A DNA stretch of 64,000 bases from Mucilaginibacter gossypiicola (GTDB lineage Bacteria; Bacteroidota; Bacteroidia; Sphingobacteriales; Sphingobacteriaceae), in the NCBI RefSeq assembly GCF_900110105.1, contig NZ_FOCL01000005.1, forward strand, positions 124,001-188,000, written 5' to 3'. The position numbers and the translations under genes are program-made. Below the pieces are notes generated by a model that made no database searches, was not told the DNA's origin, and worked only from the letters and a program-made list of their open reading frames with translations. Positions 14,468 through 23,280 of this stretch are shown piece by piece. The number at the start of each line of letters is the position of its first letter. The stretch's first letter is position 1.

Positions 14468-15328
14468 TTATAAAGAAGAAGGTGCTAATTCCAGGTGGTA
14501 TTTCACCAGGTTATCTATAGGCGAGCGGATGATGCTGCCTACAACCATTCCGTTTTCAGTTGCTACCTCTTCCAGTACATTGCGGAAGTTATAACCTACC
14601 GAACCAATGCAGTTGAAAGTATATTTTTGATAATCAGGATAGTGAGTTACCAGGTTGCGGAAGAAATCCTCGAACGAGGTACGTACCAGGTTGCGTGAAT
14701 ATTCAAGGTGTACGTTGTTATCGTAAACAAATTTGCTGAAGCTTGCGCAAAAACGGTTGGCACGTGGCTGGGTGTAAACCTGCTCATTGATATCATCTGG
14801 TGTAAGCTTATAAGTTTCCCAGAAAAGGTTACGCACAGGCTCAGGCATGTAACCACGCAGGTAATCTGTTAACAGTTTTTTGCCGATGTAGCAACCACTG
14901 CCTTCATCACCCAGGATGTAAGCGCCTGAATCAATATTGTGTACAACTTCTTTACCGTCATAAATGCAGGTATTAGTTCCGGTACCTAATATAGCGGCAA
15001 AGCCTTCGGTGTTACCAAGCAAAGCACGGGCAGCAGCAAGCAGGTCATGGCCAATATTAACTTTAGCGCCGGTGAAAACTACTTTCATAGCTTCCTCAAC
15101 AATTTTACGCATTTCAGGAGTGGAGCAACCAGCACCGTAATAATTTACCTCGGTGATCTGATTTTTTTCAAGATCGGTAGGCAGACTTTCGTTCAGTGAT
15201 TGTATAATATACTCTGTACTTGAAAAGTAGGGGTTATAACCCTCGGTATTGAAGTAAACTTTTTTTCCCTCTTCGGTAACCAGGCACCAATTTGTTTTGG
15301 TTGAGCCACCGTCAGCAATTATGATCAT
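14468..15328 (-). CDS. N-acetylglucosamine kinase-like BadF/BadG family ATPase
   Basis: A 286-residue ASKHA-fold sugar-kinase-like protein. The phosphate-1 loop IIADGGSTKTNWCLV, phosphate-2 GTGTNTCIYDGKEV and the adenosine-side LGDEGSGCYIGKKLL are intact. Known relatives phosphorylate N-acetylglucosamine or related amino sugars with ATP. The protein is a full-length paralogue of the degenerate one at 11159-12007; they share NPYF, YGAG/FGAG, DEGSG and a C-terminal GSV-x-(Y/F)NF. It appears to be a single-gene unit. The substrate is inferred from the family; glucosamine or muramic-acid recycling is possible. Confidence 0.82.
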   Translation of the reverse strand: MIIIADGGSTKTNWCLVTEEGKKVYFNTEGYNPYFSSTEYIIQSLNESLPTDLEKNQITEVNYYGAGCSTPEMRKIVEEAMKVVFTGAKVNIGHDLLAAARALLGNTEGFAAILGTGTNTCIYDGKEVVHNIDSGAYILGDEGSGCYIGKKLLTDYLRGYMPEPVRNLFWETYKLTPDDINEQVYTQPRANRFCASFSKFVYDNNVHLEYSRNLVRTSFEDFFRNLVTHYPDYQKYTFNCIGSVGYNFRNVLEEVATENGMVVGSIIRSPIDNLVKYHLELAPSSL

Positions 15329-15337
15329 AAATTTTGT

Positions 15338-15657
15338 TTTTTTAAAAATCGGTTAAAAGTAGGATTAACTTATTGTAAAAAAAACACTTTGTATTTCAAA
15401 AATTGAAAATTGCGATTTTTACTTAAATTATAGCTACTTTTTAATATAAATTAAACTTTAAATGGCGCTTTCGTGCCAATGTTATCAATAATTAATCAGG
15501 TCAACTATACCTTTTTTTTAAATGTAAAGTTTACAGATAAGCAGTTTCCCTTCGCACTTAAAAACAGAGTAATTTACAATTGTACGTAATGTTCCAATAT
15601 TTAACAAAATATTGGCTTTAATTAATGCTAAAACGTGTATTTTGTATTACAAAGGTG
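15338..15657. other. AT-rich intergenic region
   Basis: About 320 nt without a convincing reading frame. It is markedly AT-rich with runs of A and T and contains TAATATAAATTAAAC-like stretches. It must hold the promoter of the kinase-like gene on the minus strand and the end of the Nif3-like gene, but I found no clear -7/-33 pair or terminator hairpin. Confidence 0.5.
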
Positions 15658-16587
15658 TTACATAAACTGCAGCGAATTGCCCGGATGGATGTGTGTGGCT
15701 TTAATGCCGGGCACGTTTTGATGTAGCCAGCCGATCATAAATTCTGAGCCCGGTTCTTCGCTGGCAATATGCCCCAATACAATCAATGAAAGTTTATCGC
15801 CTTTGGCTTGTGCATCACGCACATATTCGGCAGTTTCCCATTCCGAGATTTCACCGCAAATCAACACATCGGGCTTCTTGGTGCTCATTTCGGTGATTTG
15901 CCTTTTGCCGCCTGCTGCCCCCGGAAGCAACAAAACTTTCTGGCAGCTTTGGGATGGATTGCCAATATAGCGTACCTTTTCAATCTTCAGTTTCTTTTTC
16001 AATGTTTCGATCAAAGCGCTTAACGAAGTAGAAGGGATGCTTAACAGGTTACCTGTTTCGGGTTTGTAGTAGCTTACCCAATCAAGCTGCTTTAATAAGC
16101 CTATACCTACACCATCGGGTTTAAGGCTGTGTATGGTATCGTGGTTGCGCCATACGGCTATGTTGTGCTTATCCAGCAGTTGTTTTTTGTACTGATATAC
16201 ATCATCGTTAGCTAACCAGGTGGTTTCATCGGCATGGTTATAAAAAGTAGGCTCGTGCGCTATTATAAAATTAGCCCCTAAGCTTATTGCTTTTTCAATA
16301 ACGCCAATGGTGGCAAACATGGTGGTAACTATGCCGGTAACCACAATATCACGATTGCCCGATTTTAAGGTATCTACCGTATTAGGAAACGGAGCGCCCG
16401 GCACCTGTTTCATAAACAGGTCGATAATTTGCCCTACAGTTATGTTCTCTGCAGGCTTGGCAATTGTGGTAGCATCCGCAGCAAAAGGGGCCGACAGCAA
16501 TGCAGCAGTACCAGCTAAGGCACCTAACTGGCCTATAAATTTACGACGGTCGGGATTATGGTTAATAGGAGAGGGGTTTGAATTCAT
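15658..16587 (-). CDS. Nif3-like metal-binding protein with Tat-type signal
   Basis: A 309-residue member of the Nif3 / YbgI dinuclear-metal family. The core is recognisable: VTGIVTTMFATIGVIEKAIS, then GANFIIAHEPTFYNH with the metal-binding His, and a C-terminal VLGHIASEEPG with a second His/Glu set. What is unusual is the N-terminus: PDRRKFIGQLGALAGTAALLSAPFAADA is a twin-arginine-type signal followed by an Ala-rich cleavage site (quoted in parts: DRRKFIGQLGAL and SAPFAADA). Canonical Nif3 proteins are cytosolic, so this is an exported variant. The biochemical role of the family is poorly known. It is transcribed away from the GT87 gene. Confidence 0.82.
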   Translation of the reverse strand: MNSNPSPINHNPDRRKFIGQLGALAGTAALLSAPFAADATTIAKPAENITVGQIIDLFMKQVPGAPFPNTVDTLKSGNRDIVVTGIVTTMFATIGVIEKAISLGANFIIAHEPTFYNHADETTWLANDDVYQYKKQLLDKHNIAVWRNHDTIHSLKPDGVGIGLLKQLDWVSYYKPETGNLLSIPSTSLSALIETLKKKLKIEKVRYIGNPSQSCQKVLLLPGAAGGKRQITEMSTKKPDVLICGEISEWETAEYVRDAQAKGDKLSLIVLGHIASEEPGSEFMIGWLHQNVPGIKATHIHPGNSLQFM

Positions 16588-16696
16588 GGTAATGATTGGG
16601 TTTGGTCAAAGATAGTACAGGCGAGTTAATTTCCGGATTTGTAATAATTGTGTGACATATTTATATCTTCGCATAAAATTTAAAGACCCCTAATCC

Positions 16697-17878
16697 GTGC
16701 AAAAACTTGCTAAGCTTATCACCAACAAACCTTTTGTTTATTCTTTATGGTTTGGCCTAAGTCTATTTTTGGTAATTAAAGGCGTTTTAGCCCATCAGGG
16801 GTTTAACAATTACACCATATTTAAATATAACTTTTTAAATACCATTCATCAGCATAACCTGTATGCTTATCAGCCCGAGCATTATTATGACCTTAACCAC
16901 TACGGGCCGGTATTTTCAATAATCATGGCGCCTTTTTCGATACTGCCCGATAGTATCGGCGTTATTTTATGGGTGCTGTTTAATGCATTTATTCTGTTTA
17001 AAGCTATTCAGCTTTTGCCGCTAAAAAAAGATCAGTACGTTATTGTGCTTTTGCTGTGCGCCCACGAGTTAATGACGGCATCGGCCAATGTGCAAAGCAA
17101 CCCCATGATTGCGGCGCTCATCATATTAGGTTTTAACTTTATTAAACGTGAGCAGGATTTTTGGGCTGCATTGATGATTGCCCTTGGCGCATTTATAAAG
17201 CTTTATGGTATTGTTGGGTTGGCTTTCTTCTTCTTTTCTACAAACAAACCAAAGTTTGTGCTGAGCTTTATATTTTGGTCGGTAGTGCTGTTTGTTTTGC
17301 CTATGGCTATTTCATCGCCTTCGTTTATCATCCAAACTTATCATGATTGGTATGCCGACCTGGTGATCAAAAATTCGGGTAACCAACATTCGGTAATGCA
17401 GGAAATTTGCTTTACAGGCTTTATCCGCAAAGCTTTCCATTATGATGATCTTAAAAATATGTATGTAATAGGGCCCGCGCTGGTGCTGTTTGCGCTGTCG
17501 TACCTGCGCATAGGCGCTTATAAAGTTGTGGAATATCAGCGCCTCATCCTTTCGTCGGTGCTGATCTTTGCGGTGATATTCAGCAGCTCGGCCGAATCAT
17601 CAACCTATATCATTGCTTTTGTTGGCGTAGCAGTTTGGTTTATGAACTTGAACCGCCCGGTAACCGGTTTAGAGATTTTTCTGCTGGTTTTGGCATTGTT
17701 GATAACAAGTCTTTCGCCCTCAGATCTTTTTCCATCCTTTATCCGCACCCAGTATATCGTTCCTTATAAACTGAAATCAATACCCTGCTTTTTAATCTGG
17801 ATTAAAATAATTTACGAAACACTTACCAGGGATTTTGCCAGCGAAAAGAAAAGTGAATTGGCCCCGGCAGCAGTTTAG
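16697..17878 (+). CDS. GT87-type membrane glycosyltransferase (DUF2029)
   Basis: A 393-residue protein with about nine to ten hydrophobic helices and a long N-terminal extracytoplasmic loop. The pattern fits the GT87 / DUF2029 polyprenyl-phosphate-sugar-dependent transferases: an early loop with YDLNHYGPVFSIIMAPFS, then NVQSNPMIAALIILGF and ALMIALGAFIKLYGI. The YGPVF and N-x-Q-x-N-P motifs are typical. It starts with GTG at 16697; no upstream ATG is in frame and the next Met is far inside. A TATCTTCG box at about 16666 could be its -7 element. It lies about 280 nt before a GT2/GtrB-like gene, suggesting a shared polyprenyl-sugar pathway. Confidence 0.78.
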   Translation: MQKLAKLITNKPFVYSLWFGLSLFLVIKGVLAHQGFNNYTIFKYNFLNTIHQHNLYAYQPEHYYDLNHYGPVFSIIMAPFSILPDSIGVILWVLFNAFILFKAIQLLPLKKDQYVIVLLLCAHELMTASANVQSNPMIAALIILGFNFIKREQDFWAALMIALGAFIKLYGIVGLAFFFFSTNKPKFVLSFIFWSVVLFVLPMAISSPSFIIQTYHDWYADLVIKNSGNQHSVMQEICFTGFIRKAFHYDDLKNMYVIGPALVLFALSYLRIGAYKVVEYQRLILSSVLIFAVIFSSSAESSTYIIAFVGVAVWFMNLNRPVTGLEIFLLVLALLITSLSPSDLFPSFIRTQYIVPYKLKSIPCFLIWIKIIYETLTRDFASEKKSELAPAAV

Positions 17879-18157
17879 AGGATTAGCGCTATAAAACAAT
17901 CCCTCAATGATTATTTTTTACTGTAAAGCCCCGAAAATTTGCAGGTTAATAAATAATTATTATTTATGTTTGTAACAGAAAAGTTACATTTGAGGTATTT
18001 TGCACCTTTTGTGTTAAAAACTGATGACGATAGTTACATTTTGTAACAATTTATCGTAAGGTTATTTTATATAAAAGAGTGCTTGAATTTGCAATCAAAT
18101 ATAAGCTTTTAATTACTAATACCGCCTGTTACAATTAAAATTTTCCATAGTATAACT

Positions 18158-19126
18158 ATGATATACCCTGCTGATAAAAAAATCTCTATTGTTATACCTT
18201 CTCACAATGAAGAAAAGAATATTAGTTATTTAATTGAGCAACTCCGCGAAACGCTTTCACCCACCGGATATGCCTATGAACTGATATTTGTTGACGATGG
18301 TAGCCGGGATAATACCCTGAATGAATTAAAGATCAATGCCGAGCTGCACTCTAATGTTTTTTACGTAGAGCTTTCGCGCAACTTTGGTAAAGATTATGCC
18401 CTCAAGGCTGGTATTGCCATGGCCAATGGTAATGCAGTTATAACCATGGATGCCGATTTGCAGCACCCACCCCAACTAATCCTGAAGATGTTAAAGCTTT
18501 GGGAAAATGGCTATGATATTGTTTATACCTATCGCGAAGGCGAAAACCCTCATGGTAAAGGGTATCAAAAAGTTACTTCAAAGCTGTTTTACAAAGGCCT
18601 TAACATGCTTTCGGACATCAAGATGGAAAACGGTACAGCCGATTTCAGGTTGATTGATGAGAAGGTAGTGAAACAGCTTAAGCTTATTGACGAATACGAG
18701 ATATTTTTCAGGGGAATAATTAAATGGGCCGGTTACAAGCAAATTGGTGTTCCTTATATACCATCAAAACGGCATACCGGCGAGGCAAGTTATTCCTTCT
18801 CAAAACTGGTTAAGCTTGCGGTAGGAAGCATTGTGGCGTTCAGCGCCCGGCCATTATATATAGTTTCGTTAATAGGCTTGTTCTTTTCAACGCTGGCTAT
18901 TCTGTATATTCCTTATGTGCTGGTGAGTTACTTTTTGGGCTACGCGGTTTCGGGCTGGGCTTCCATTATTGCTACTATAGCTTTTTTTGGCGGCCTTCAG
19001 CTGCTTGTAATGAGTGTTATTGGGGTGTATGTAGGCAAAATATTTATGCAGTCAAAGCATCGCCCGCATTATATCATTCGGTCATCAAACGTTGTTATTG
19101 TAGATAATGATTTTATTAGGATTTGA
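18158..19126 (+). CDS. Family 2 glycosyltransferase, DPM1/GtrB-like
   Basis: A 322-residue enzyme with a GT-A domain followed by two C-terminal membrane helices, the GtrB / polyprenyl-phosphate glycosyltransferase layout. Motifs: ISIVIPSHNEEKNI at the start, LIFVDDGSRDNTL for nucleotide binding, AVITMDADLQHPPQLI with the DxD-type metal motif, and RFLDEKVV-like segment (here FRLIDEKVV). The C-terminal helices are around residues 228-300. Such enzymes load sugar from a nucleotide donor on to a lipid phosphate. The GT87 protein before it could use that product. It overlaps the deacetylase gene by 20 nt. Confidence 0.9.
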   Translation: MIYPADKKISIVIPSHNEEKNISYLIEQLRETLSPTGYAYELIFVDDGSRDNTLNELKINAELHSNVFYVELSRNFGKDYALKAGIAMANGNAVITMDADLQHPPQLILKMLKLWENGYDIVYTYREGENPHGKGYQKVTSKLFYKGLNMLSDIKMENGTADFRLIDEKVVKQLKLIDEYEIFFRGIIKWAGYKQIGVPYIPSKRHTGEASYSFSKLVKLAVGSIVAFSARPLYIVSLIGLFFSTLAILYIPYVLVSYFLGYAVSGWASIIATIAFFGGLQLLVMSVIGVYVGKIFMQSKHRPHYIIRSSNVVIVDNDFIRI

Positions 19127-19913
19127 TGTTGAAGAGTTTGATATGCCGTTTGAGTACGGTAAATCAATAACTTTTGATGAGCAGCTTGAAATTTCAACCA
19201 GGGGTACCCATACGATACTTGCTTTACTGAAGCAGAAAAATATAAAGGTCACCTTTTTTTGCACAGCTAATTATGCCATCAATAAGCCGGATATCATCAA
19301 ACAAATGGTTACCGACGGGCATGAGATAGCATCGCACGGGTATTATCATTCAGATTTTAAAATTGAGCATTTAAGGCAGTCGAAGCTGGCATTGGAGGAT
19401 ATTTCCAGAACTGAAGTAACCGGCTTCCGTATGGCCCGAATGATGCCCGTAGATGAGGCCGAGATTGCAAAGGCCGGTTATGAGTATAACTCATCCATAA
19501 ACCCAACCTGGTTGCCCGGGCGGTATAATAATTTTGATAAGCCACGTACCTGGTTTTATGATCATGATGTACTTCAGATCCCTGCTTCGGTTTCGCCATT
19601 GATCCGCTTTCCGCTTTTTTGGCTAAGCTTTCATAATTTGCCGTTATCGTTATTGAAACGGATGGCTTCGGCAACGCATAAAAAAGACGGTTATCTGAAC
19701 CTGTATTTCCATCCCTGGGAATTTACAGATTTGCATGATAAAGAAAAGTTCGGTTTCCCGGGCTATGTTTCAAAAAACTCAGGCGAAGCGTTTGCCCGCA
19801 GGATAGGCGATTTTATTGACTGGGCAATGGACAACGGTTACACGTTTAGACGGACGGACGGCTTTTGTGAAACAATCAAAAACAAAAACAAACAAGAGCC
19901 CGTATTACATTAA
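19107..19913 (+). CDS. Polysaccharide deacetylase family protein (NodB domain)
   Basis: A 268-residue cytosolic-type protein without a signal peptide. The NodB core begins at once with LGFDVEEFDMP, giving the catalytic Asp. KVTFFCTANYA and HEIASHGYYHSDF give the two metal His residues, and EVTGFRMAR follows. The C-terminal NLYFHPWEF is the DUF3473-type ending seen in exopolysaccharide-associated deacetylases. It removes N-acetyl or O-acetyl groups from a lipid-linked sugar or glycan. It overlaps the GT2 gene by 20 nt, so the two are translationally coupled. Its 3' end contains an isolated ACGGACGGACGG stretch like the intergenic element in this window. Confidence 0.88.
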   Translation: MILLGFDVEEFDMPFEYGKSITFDEQLEISTRGTHTILALLKQKNIKVTFFCTANYAINKPDIIKQMVTDGHEIASHGYYHSDFKIEHLRQSKLALEDISRTEVTGFRMARMMPVDEAEIAKAGYEYNSSINPTWLPGRYNNFDKPRTWFYDHDVLQIPASVSPLIRFPLFWLSFHNLPLSLLKRMASATHKKDGYLNLYFHPWEFTDLHDKEKFGFPGYVSKNSGEAFARRIGDFIDWAMDNGYTFRRTDGFCETIKNKNKQEPVLH

Positions 19914-20031
19914 CAAGCTGTTAAGCAGCTTACAGCAAATCAATTTAGTAATTGATTGTTATTTTCAGCATAATTTTGCATATTTGCACCGCAAAAAAAT
20001 ATTCAATGTATCATGGGTTCGAAACCATGTT

Positions 20032-20039
20032 TATATTTG
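20032..20039 (+). promoter_or_regulatory. Candidate -7 box of tRNA-Arg
   Basis: TATATTTG matches TAnnTTTG and ends 16 nt before the tRNA. Just upstream, CATGGGTTCGAAACCATG (20012-20029) is a nearly perfect 18-nt palindrome whose centre resembles a T-loop. Confidence 0.5.
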
Positions 20040-20055
20040 TAATTAAGATTGCGAT

Positions 20056-20129
20056 GGTCCTATAGCTCAGCTGGATAGAGCAACAGATTTCTAATCTGTA
20101 GGTCTTTGGTTCGAATCCAAATGGGATCA
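20056..20129 (+). tRNA. tRNA-Arg, anticodon TCT
   Basis: A 74-nt cloverleaf. The acceptor GGTCCTA pairs with TGGGATC (two G-T pairs), the D stem is GCTC/GAGC, the anticodon stem ACAGA/TCTGT holds loop TTTCTAA with TCT at positions 34-36, and the T arm is TTTGG-TTCGAAT-CCAAA. The discriminator is A; CCA is not encoded. It reads AGA codons. Confidence 0.95.
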
Positions 20130-20135
20130 CTTAGA

Positions 20136-20172
20136 AAAAAAGCCGTTTCATACACCAAGAAACGGCTTTTCC
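20136..20172 (+). terminator. Terminator after tRNA-Arg
   Basis: AAAAGCCGTTTC pairs with GAAACGGCTTTT around a 9-nt loop, starting about 8 nt after the tRNA. Confidence 0.85.
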
Positions 20173-20314
20173 TTTGTATAAGGGCACTTTTGAGGGCTCG
20201 CCAGATCTTGAATCGACAACCGTCGTATCGTCAAGTTTTACACGTTTTTTTGTTGAATTTCACTAAAAGGTGGTACAAATATGGTACAAACATTTTGGTG
20301 CTAAGAAAATCCGT

Positions 20315-21595
20315 ATGGCAACGATTTGTGCAATGGTTTTAAAACACCATTTAAAAAACGATGGGACCTACAATGTGAAAATTAGGATTACCCACAAAAA
20401 AGAAAAAAGATACATCGACACTGAACATTTTGTTACGGCGAAGCAGCTTTCAAAAAGTCTCACTATTAAAGATCCTTTTATCAACAGAGTTGTTAATTTG
20501 AAGATCGACGAGTATCGCTTGGCAATAAGCAGTATCAGTGAAAAGTTAGACTTTTTTGACGCTGAGGCTTTAAGAAGTTTCCTTTTAAAAAATAACAAGG
20601 AAATCGATTTTATAGAATTTTGTGACGAGTATATTGTCAATTTAAAAAAGGTTGGTCGTGGTCCTACGGCAGCTAACCATACGACTGTTAGAAATAGTCT
20701 TGTCGATTATTTTGGGAGAAATCGAATTTCAATCGTAGAAATTACAGTGAACATGCTAAGAACCTATGAGCAGTTTTTACGCGGCAGTCGGAAAATAGCA
20801 AGGATTAACCAATTGGGGAAAGTAGTTGTTACGGAAAGTGATGGCGTTACGGATGCTGGACTTTACAATTATATGAGGGATTTAAGAACCTTATTTAACG
20901 CGGCGAGGGAAAAATATAATGATGAGGATCTTGGGATTATCAGGATTTCTCATTATCCGTTCAATAAATATAAAGTAGGGTCACCTCCGAATACAAAAAA
21001 AAGGAATATTTCTATGGATTTGATAATTAAAATTCTGAAATGTAATGTCGCTAAGCATAGTAGGGCAGAATTGGCTAAGGAGATGTTTTTGTTATCGTTT
21101 TTGCTTTGCGGAATAAACGCGGTTGACCTATATGATATTACAAAACATAATGTGAAAAAGGGAAGACTTGAATATAATCGCTCAAAAACGAAAGGAAGGC
21201 GTAAAGATGATGCTTTCATAAGTATAAAAATTATTGACGAAGCCGCACCTCTTTTAGAAAAATATATCGAAAAGATAAAAGATCGTTATTCATCATCCAA
21301 AGGTTTTGACGGGGCTTTAAGCAAAGGCATGAAAAAATTGCGTGAAATAACTGGAATTCCGGAAATAACGTATTACTGGGCCAGGCATTCGTTCGCCAAT
21401 TGTGCACGGAACAATTGCCGATTTAGCAAGGATGACATCGCACTTGCACTTAACCATGTTGACAATGGTCATAAAATCACAGACATTTATATTGCTAAAG
21501 ACTGGAAAATAGTGGATGAAGTTCAATTTAATGTTGTGAAGCTTTTAAACAGAGAACTATTGAAAACCAAGAAAGTTGTACTGAGTAGCAAATAA
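20315..21595 (+). CDS. Tyrosine site-specific recombinase (phage-type integrase)
   Basis: From the ATG at 20315 the protein has 426 residues and starts MATICAMVLKHH, the usual opening of this Bacteroidota integrase group (arm-binding domain). A core-binding SAM-like domain covers about 110-215. The catalytic half contains an early LLSFLLCGINAVDL, normally with Arg where this protein has GINAVDL, then SKTKGRR (Lys), YYWARHSFANCARN giving H-x-x-R-like HSFA with Arg before it, and the final ALNHVDNGHKITDIYI with the nucleophile Tyr. It lies 186 nt after tRNA-Arg on the same strand, a usual place for an integrative element. Codon use and composition are more AT-rich than the core genes. TGGTACAAA occurs twice just upstream and could be arm sites. 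Confidence 0.88.
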   Translation: MATICAMVLKHHLKNDGTYNVKIRITHKKEKRYIDTEHFVTAKQLSKSLTIKDPFINRVVNLKIDEYRLAISSISEKLDFFDAEALRSFLLKNNKEIDFIEFCDEYIVNLKKVGRGPTAANHTTVRNSLVDYFGRNRISIVEITVNMLRTYEQFLRGSRKIARINQLGKVVVTESDGVTDAGLYNYMRDLRTLFNAAREKYNDEDLGIIRISHYPFNKYKVGSPPNTKKRNISMDLIIKILKCNVAKHSRAELAKEMFLLSFLLCGINAVDLYDITKHNVKKGRLEYNRSKTKGRRKDDAFISIKIIDEAAPLLEKYIEKIKDRYSSSKGFDGALSKGMKKLREITGIPEITYYWARHSFANCARNNCRFSKDDIALALNHVDNGHKITDIYIAKDWKIVDEVQFNVVKLLNRELLKTKKVVLSSK

Positions 21596-21927
21596 GATTT
21601 TAAGCTATTTGTTTGTTCTTTTCAATTAAGTTAAACGAGGATTTTTAAGTAATATAGACTGCTGTTGGAATTTGCTGTACTTCAATTAATTATAGAGATT
21701 GTCCAGACAATCAATTGTTTATCAATTTTTATCATACTGGCGAAGTTCATTTAAATATTATTAAACGTTTTGATATGCTCAAGTTAATTAACTATTTATG
21801 AATGTTTCGAACCTATATGAGGCGACCGCTATATCCCAATTTAGAATTAGAGTAAAGAAATTTATTATGAAACCAAGAAGGCAGGAATTGGGCCTTCTTG
21901 ATTAGTTTTCGTTTATTATATTTATTT
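21596..21927. other. AT-rich intergenic region with palindrome and hairpin
   Basis: About 330 nt without a gene. GATTGTC-CA-GACAATC (21697-21712) is a perfect palindrome. CAAGAAGGC and GCCTTCTTG (21874-21882 and 21892-21900) form a 9-bp hairpin between the convergent integrase and aldo/keto-reductase genes and could end one or both transcripts. No copy of the tRNA 3' end was found here. Confidence 0.55.
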
Positions 21928-22962
21928 CTAAAGTTCCGGCGCCGCGTTCAACATGGGAAACCGCCGCTGGTGCCAGTAAGGATAGGCAGGTTGTATTTCG
22001 CTGGCTTTGTCCAAACGCTTAACCTGCTCAATTGTTAAGTTCCAGTTTACTGCTTCCAAATTCTGTTTAAGTTGCTCCTCATTCCTTGCACCAATAATGA
22101 TATTAGCGATTGTTGGGCGTTGCAGTAGCCAGTTCAATGATATTTGCGCAGCAGTTTTACCGGTTTCTTCCACTAGTTCGTCCAATACATCCACAATATT
22201 ATATAAGCGTTGTTCATCCGCATCAGTGTTCATAACCGGGCTGCCGCCTTGTGCCACGCGTCCGTCTTCTGGCACAGGCTCATCTCTGCGGTATTTGCCG
22301 CTTAGTTTACCGCTAGCCAACGGGCTTCAAACAATGGTGCCAATATTTTCTTCGATACCTAATGGCATCAACTCCCATTCAAAATCACGGTTCAGTAACG
22401 AATAATATGCCTGATGAGCAATATATTTCGACCAGCCATAACGCTCTGAAATAGACAAGGACTTCATCAAATGCCAGCCTGAAAAGTTAGAGCAGGCGAT
22501 GTAGCGTACTTTACCGCTGTCAACCAGAGTTTCCAAAGCTTTCAAAGTTTCATAGATCGGTGTGTTAGCATCAAAGCCGTGCATGTGGTAAATATCGATG
22601 TGATCGGTACCCAACCTTTTCAAACTATCTTCACATGCTTTGATGAGGTTAATACGTGAGGAGCCGTAGTCATTCGCGCCATCACCCATCGGGAAAGTAG
22701 CTTTGGTAGAGATCAATACTTTATTCCGCAGGCCGGTTAGGGCTTTACCTAAGATTTCTTCTGCTGCACCGCCCGAATAAACATTGGAAGTATCGAATAA
22801 GTTAACCCCTGCATCAATGCATAAGTTGATCAACCGTGTAGCTTCATCTACCTGCGTGCTGCCCCATGCTTTGAAAAATTCATTGCCGCCGCCAAAGGTT
22901 GCGGTACCAAAACTTAAAACCGGAACCCTAAGCCCCGAATTCCCTAATTGTCTGTATTCCAT
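21928..22962 (-). pseudogene. Aldo/keto reductase interrupted by in-frame TGA
   Basis: Both halves together form one aldo/keto reductase of about 344 codons. The N-terminal 211 residues start MEYRQLGNSGLRVPVLSFGT and include NLFDTSNVYSGGAAEEILGK with the catalytic Asp/Tyr pair and STKATFPMG with the Lys. Translation then meets TGA at 22329-22327. The frame continues without any shift as SPLASGKLSGKYRRDEP, and ends with TIANIIIGARNEEQL, the NADP-binding end. Family members have a Trp before SPLA (the usual V-W-S-P-L-A), so TGA most likely replaces TGG by one substitution. Only the first part has its own ATG. It is the last gene of the redox operon. Read-through or a sequencing error cannot be excluded. 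Confidence 0.85.
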
Positions 22963-22968
22963 GATTGT

Positions 22969-23277
22969 TTAGTCTTTGTATTGATTTAAAAAAGTCAAGG
23001 ATGGGCCGTCACCAACAACTTTACCTTTCAGGAAATTGATAAAGGTTACGGTATGGTCGAAGCCGACATGCGCATCGAAATCTGCCTGCGATTTGAATAC
23101 TTCAAAGAAAACGATCACGTGTGGTTCTTCTTTTTTCATGTTAAAAAGGAAAGCTTCACAACCGATTTCTTTACGGGTGGCAATCCATACCATTTCCGCT
23201 GATGCCAGTACTTCTTTTTCAAAGCCAGGCAGGATCTTAATCTCTGCGGTAAGGCTAATATTATTTGTTGATTGCAT
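22969..23277 (-). CDS. Antibiotic-biosynthesis-monooxygenase (ABM) domain protein
   Basis: A 102-residue protein with the ferredoxin-like ABM fold, as in YgiN-type quinol monooxygenases. The pattern is ISLTAEIKILPGFEKEVLAS, then TRKEIGCEAFLF, HVIVFFEVFKSQADFDAHVG and a final strand. Such proteins act as small cofactor-free oxygenases or heme-degrading relatives; here the substrate is unknown. It is 3 nt from the NTF2-like gene upstream and 6 nt from the interrupted aldo/keto reductase, so it belongs to the operon. Confidence 0.82.
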   Translation of the reverse strand: MQSTNNISLTAEIKILPGFEKEVLASAEMVWIATRKEIGCEAFLFNMKKEEPHVIVFFEVFKSQADFDAHVGFDHTVTFINFLKGKVVGDGPSLTFLNQYKD

Positions 23278-23280
23278 TGT

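Noticed and set aside
20012..20029. CATGGGTTCGAAACCATG upstream of the tRNA as a tRNA fragment or attachment site
   Set aside because: Only the T-loop-like centre matches; the tRNA 3' end does not recur there, so it cannot serve as a normal attachment repeat.
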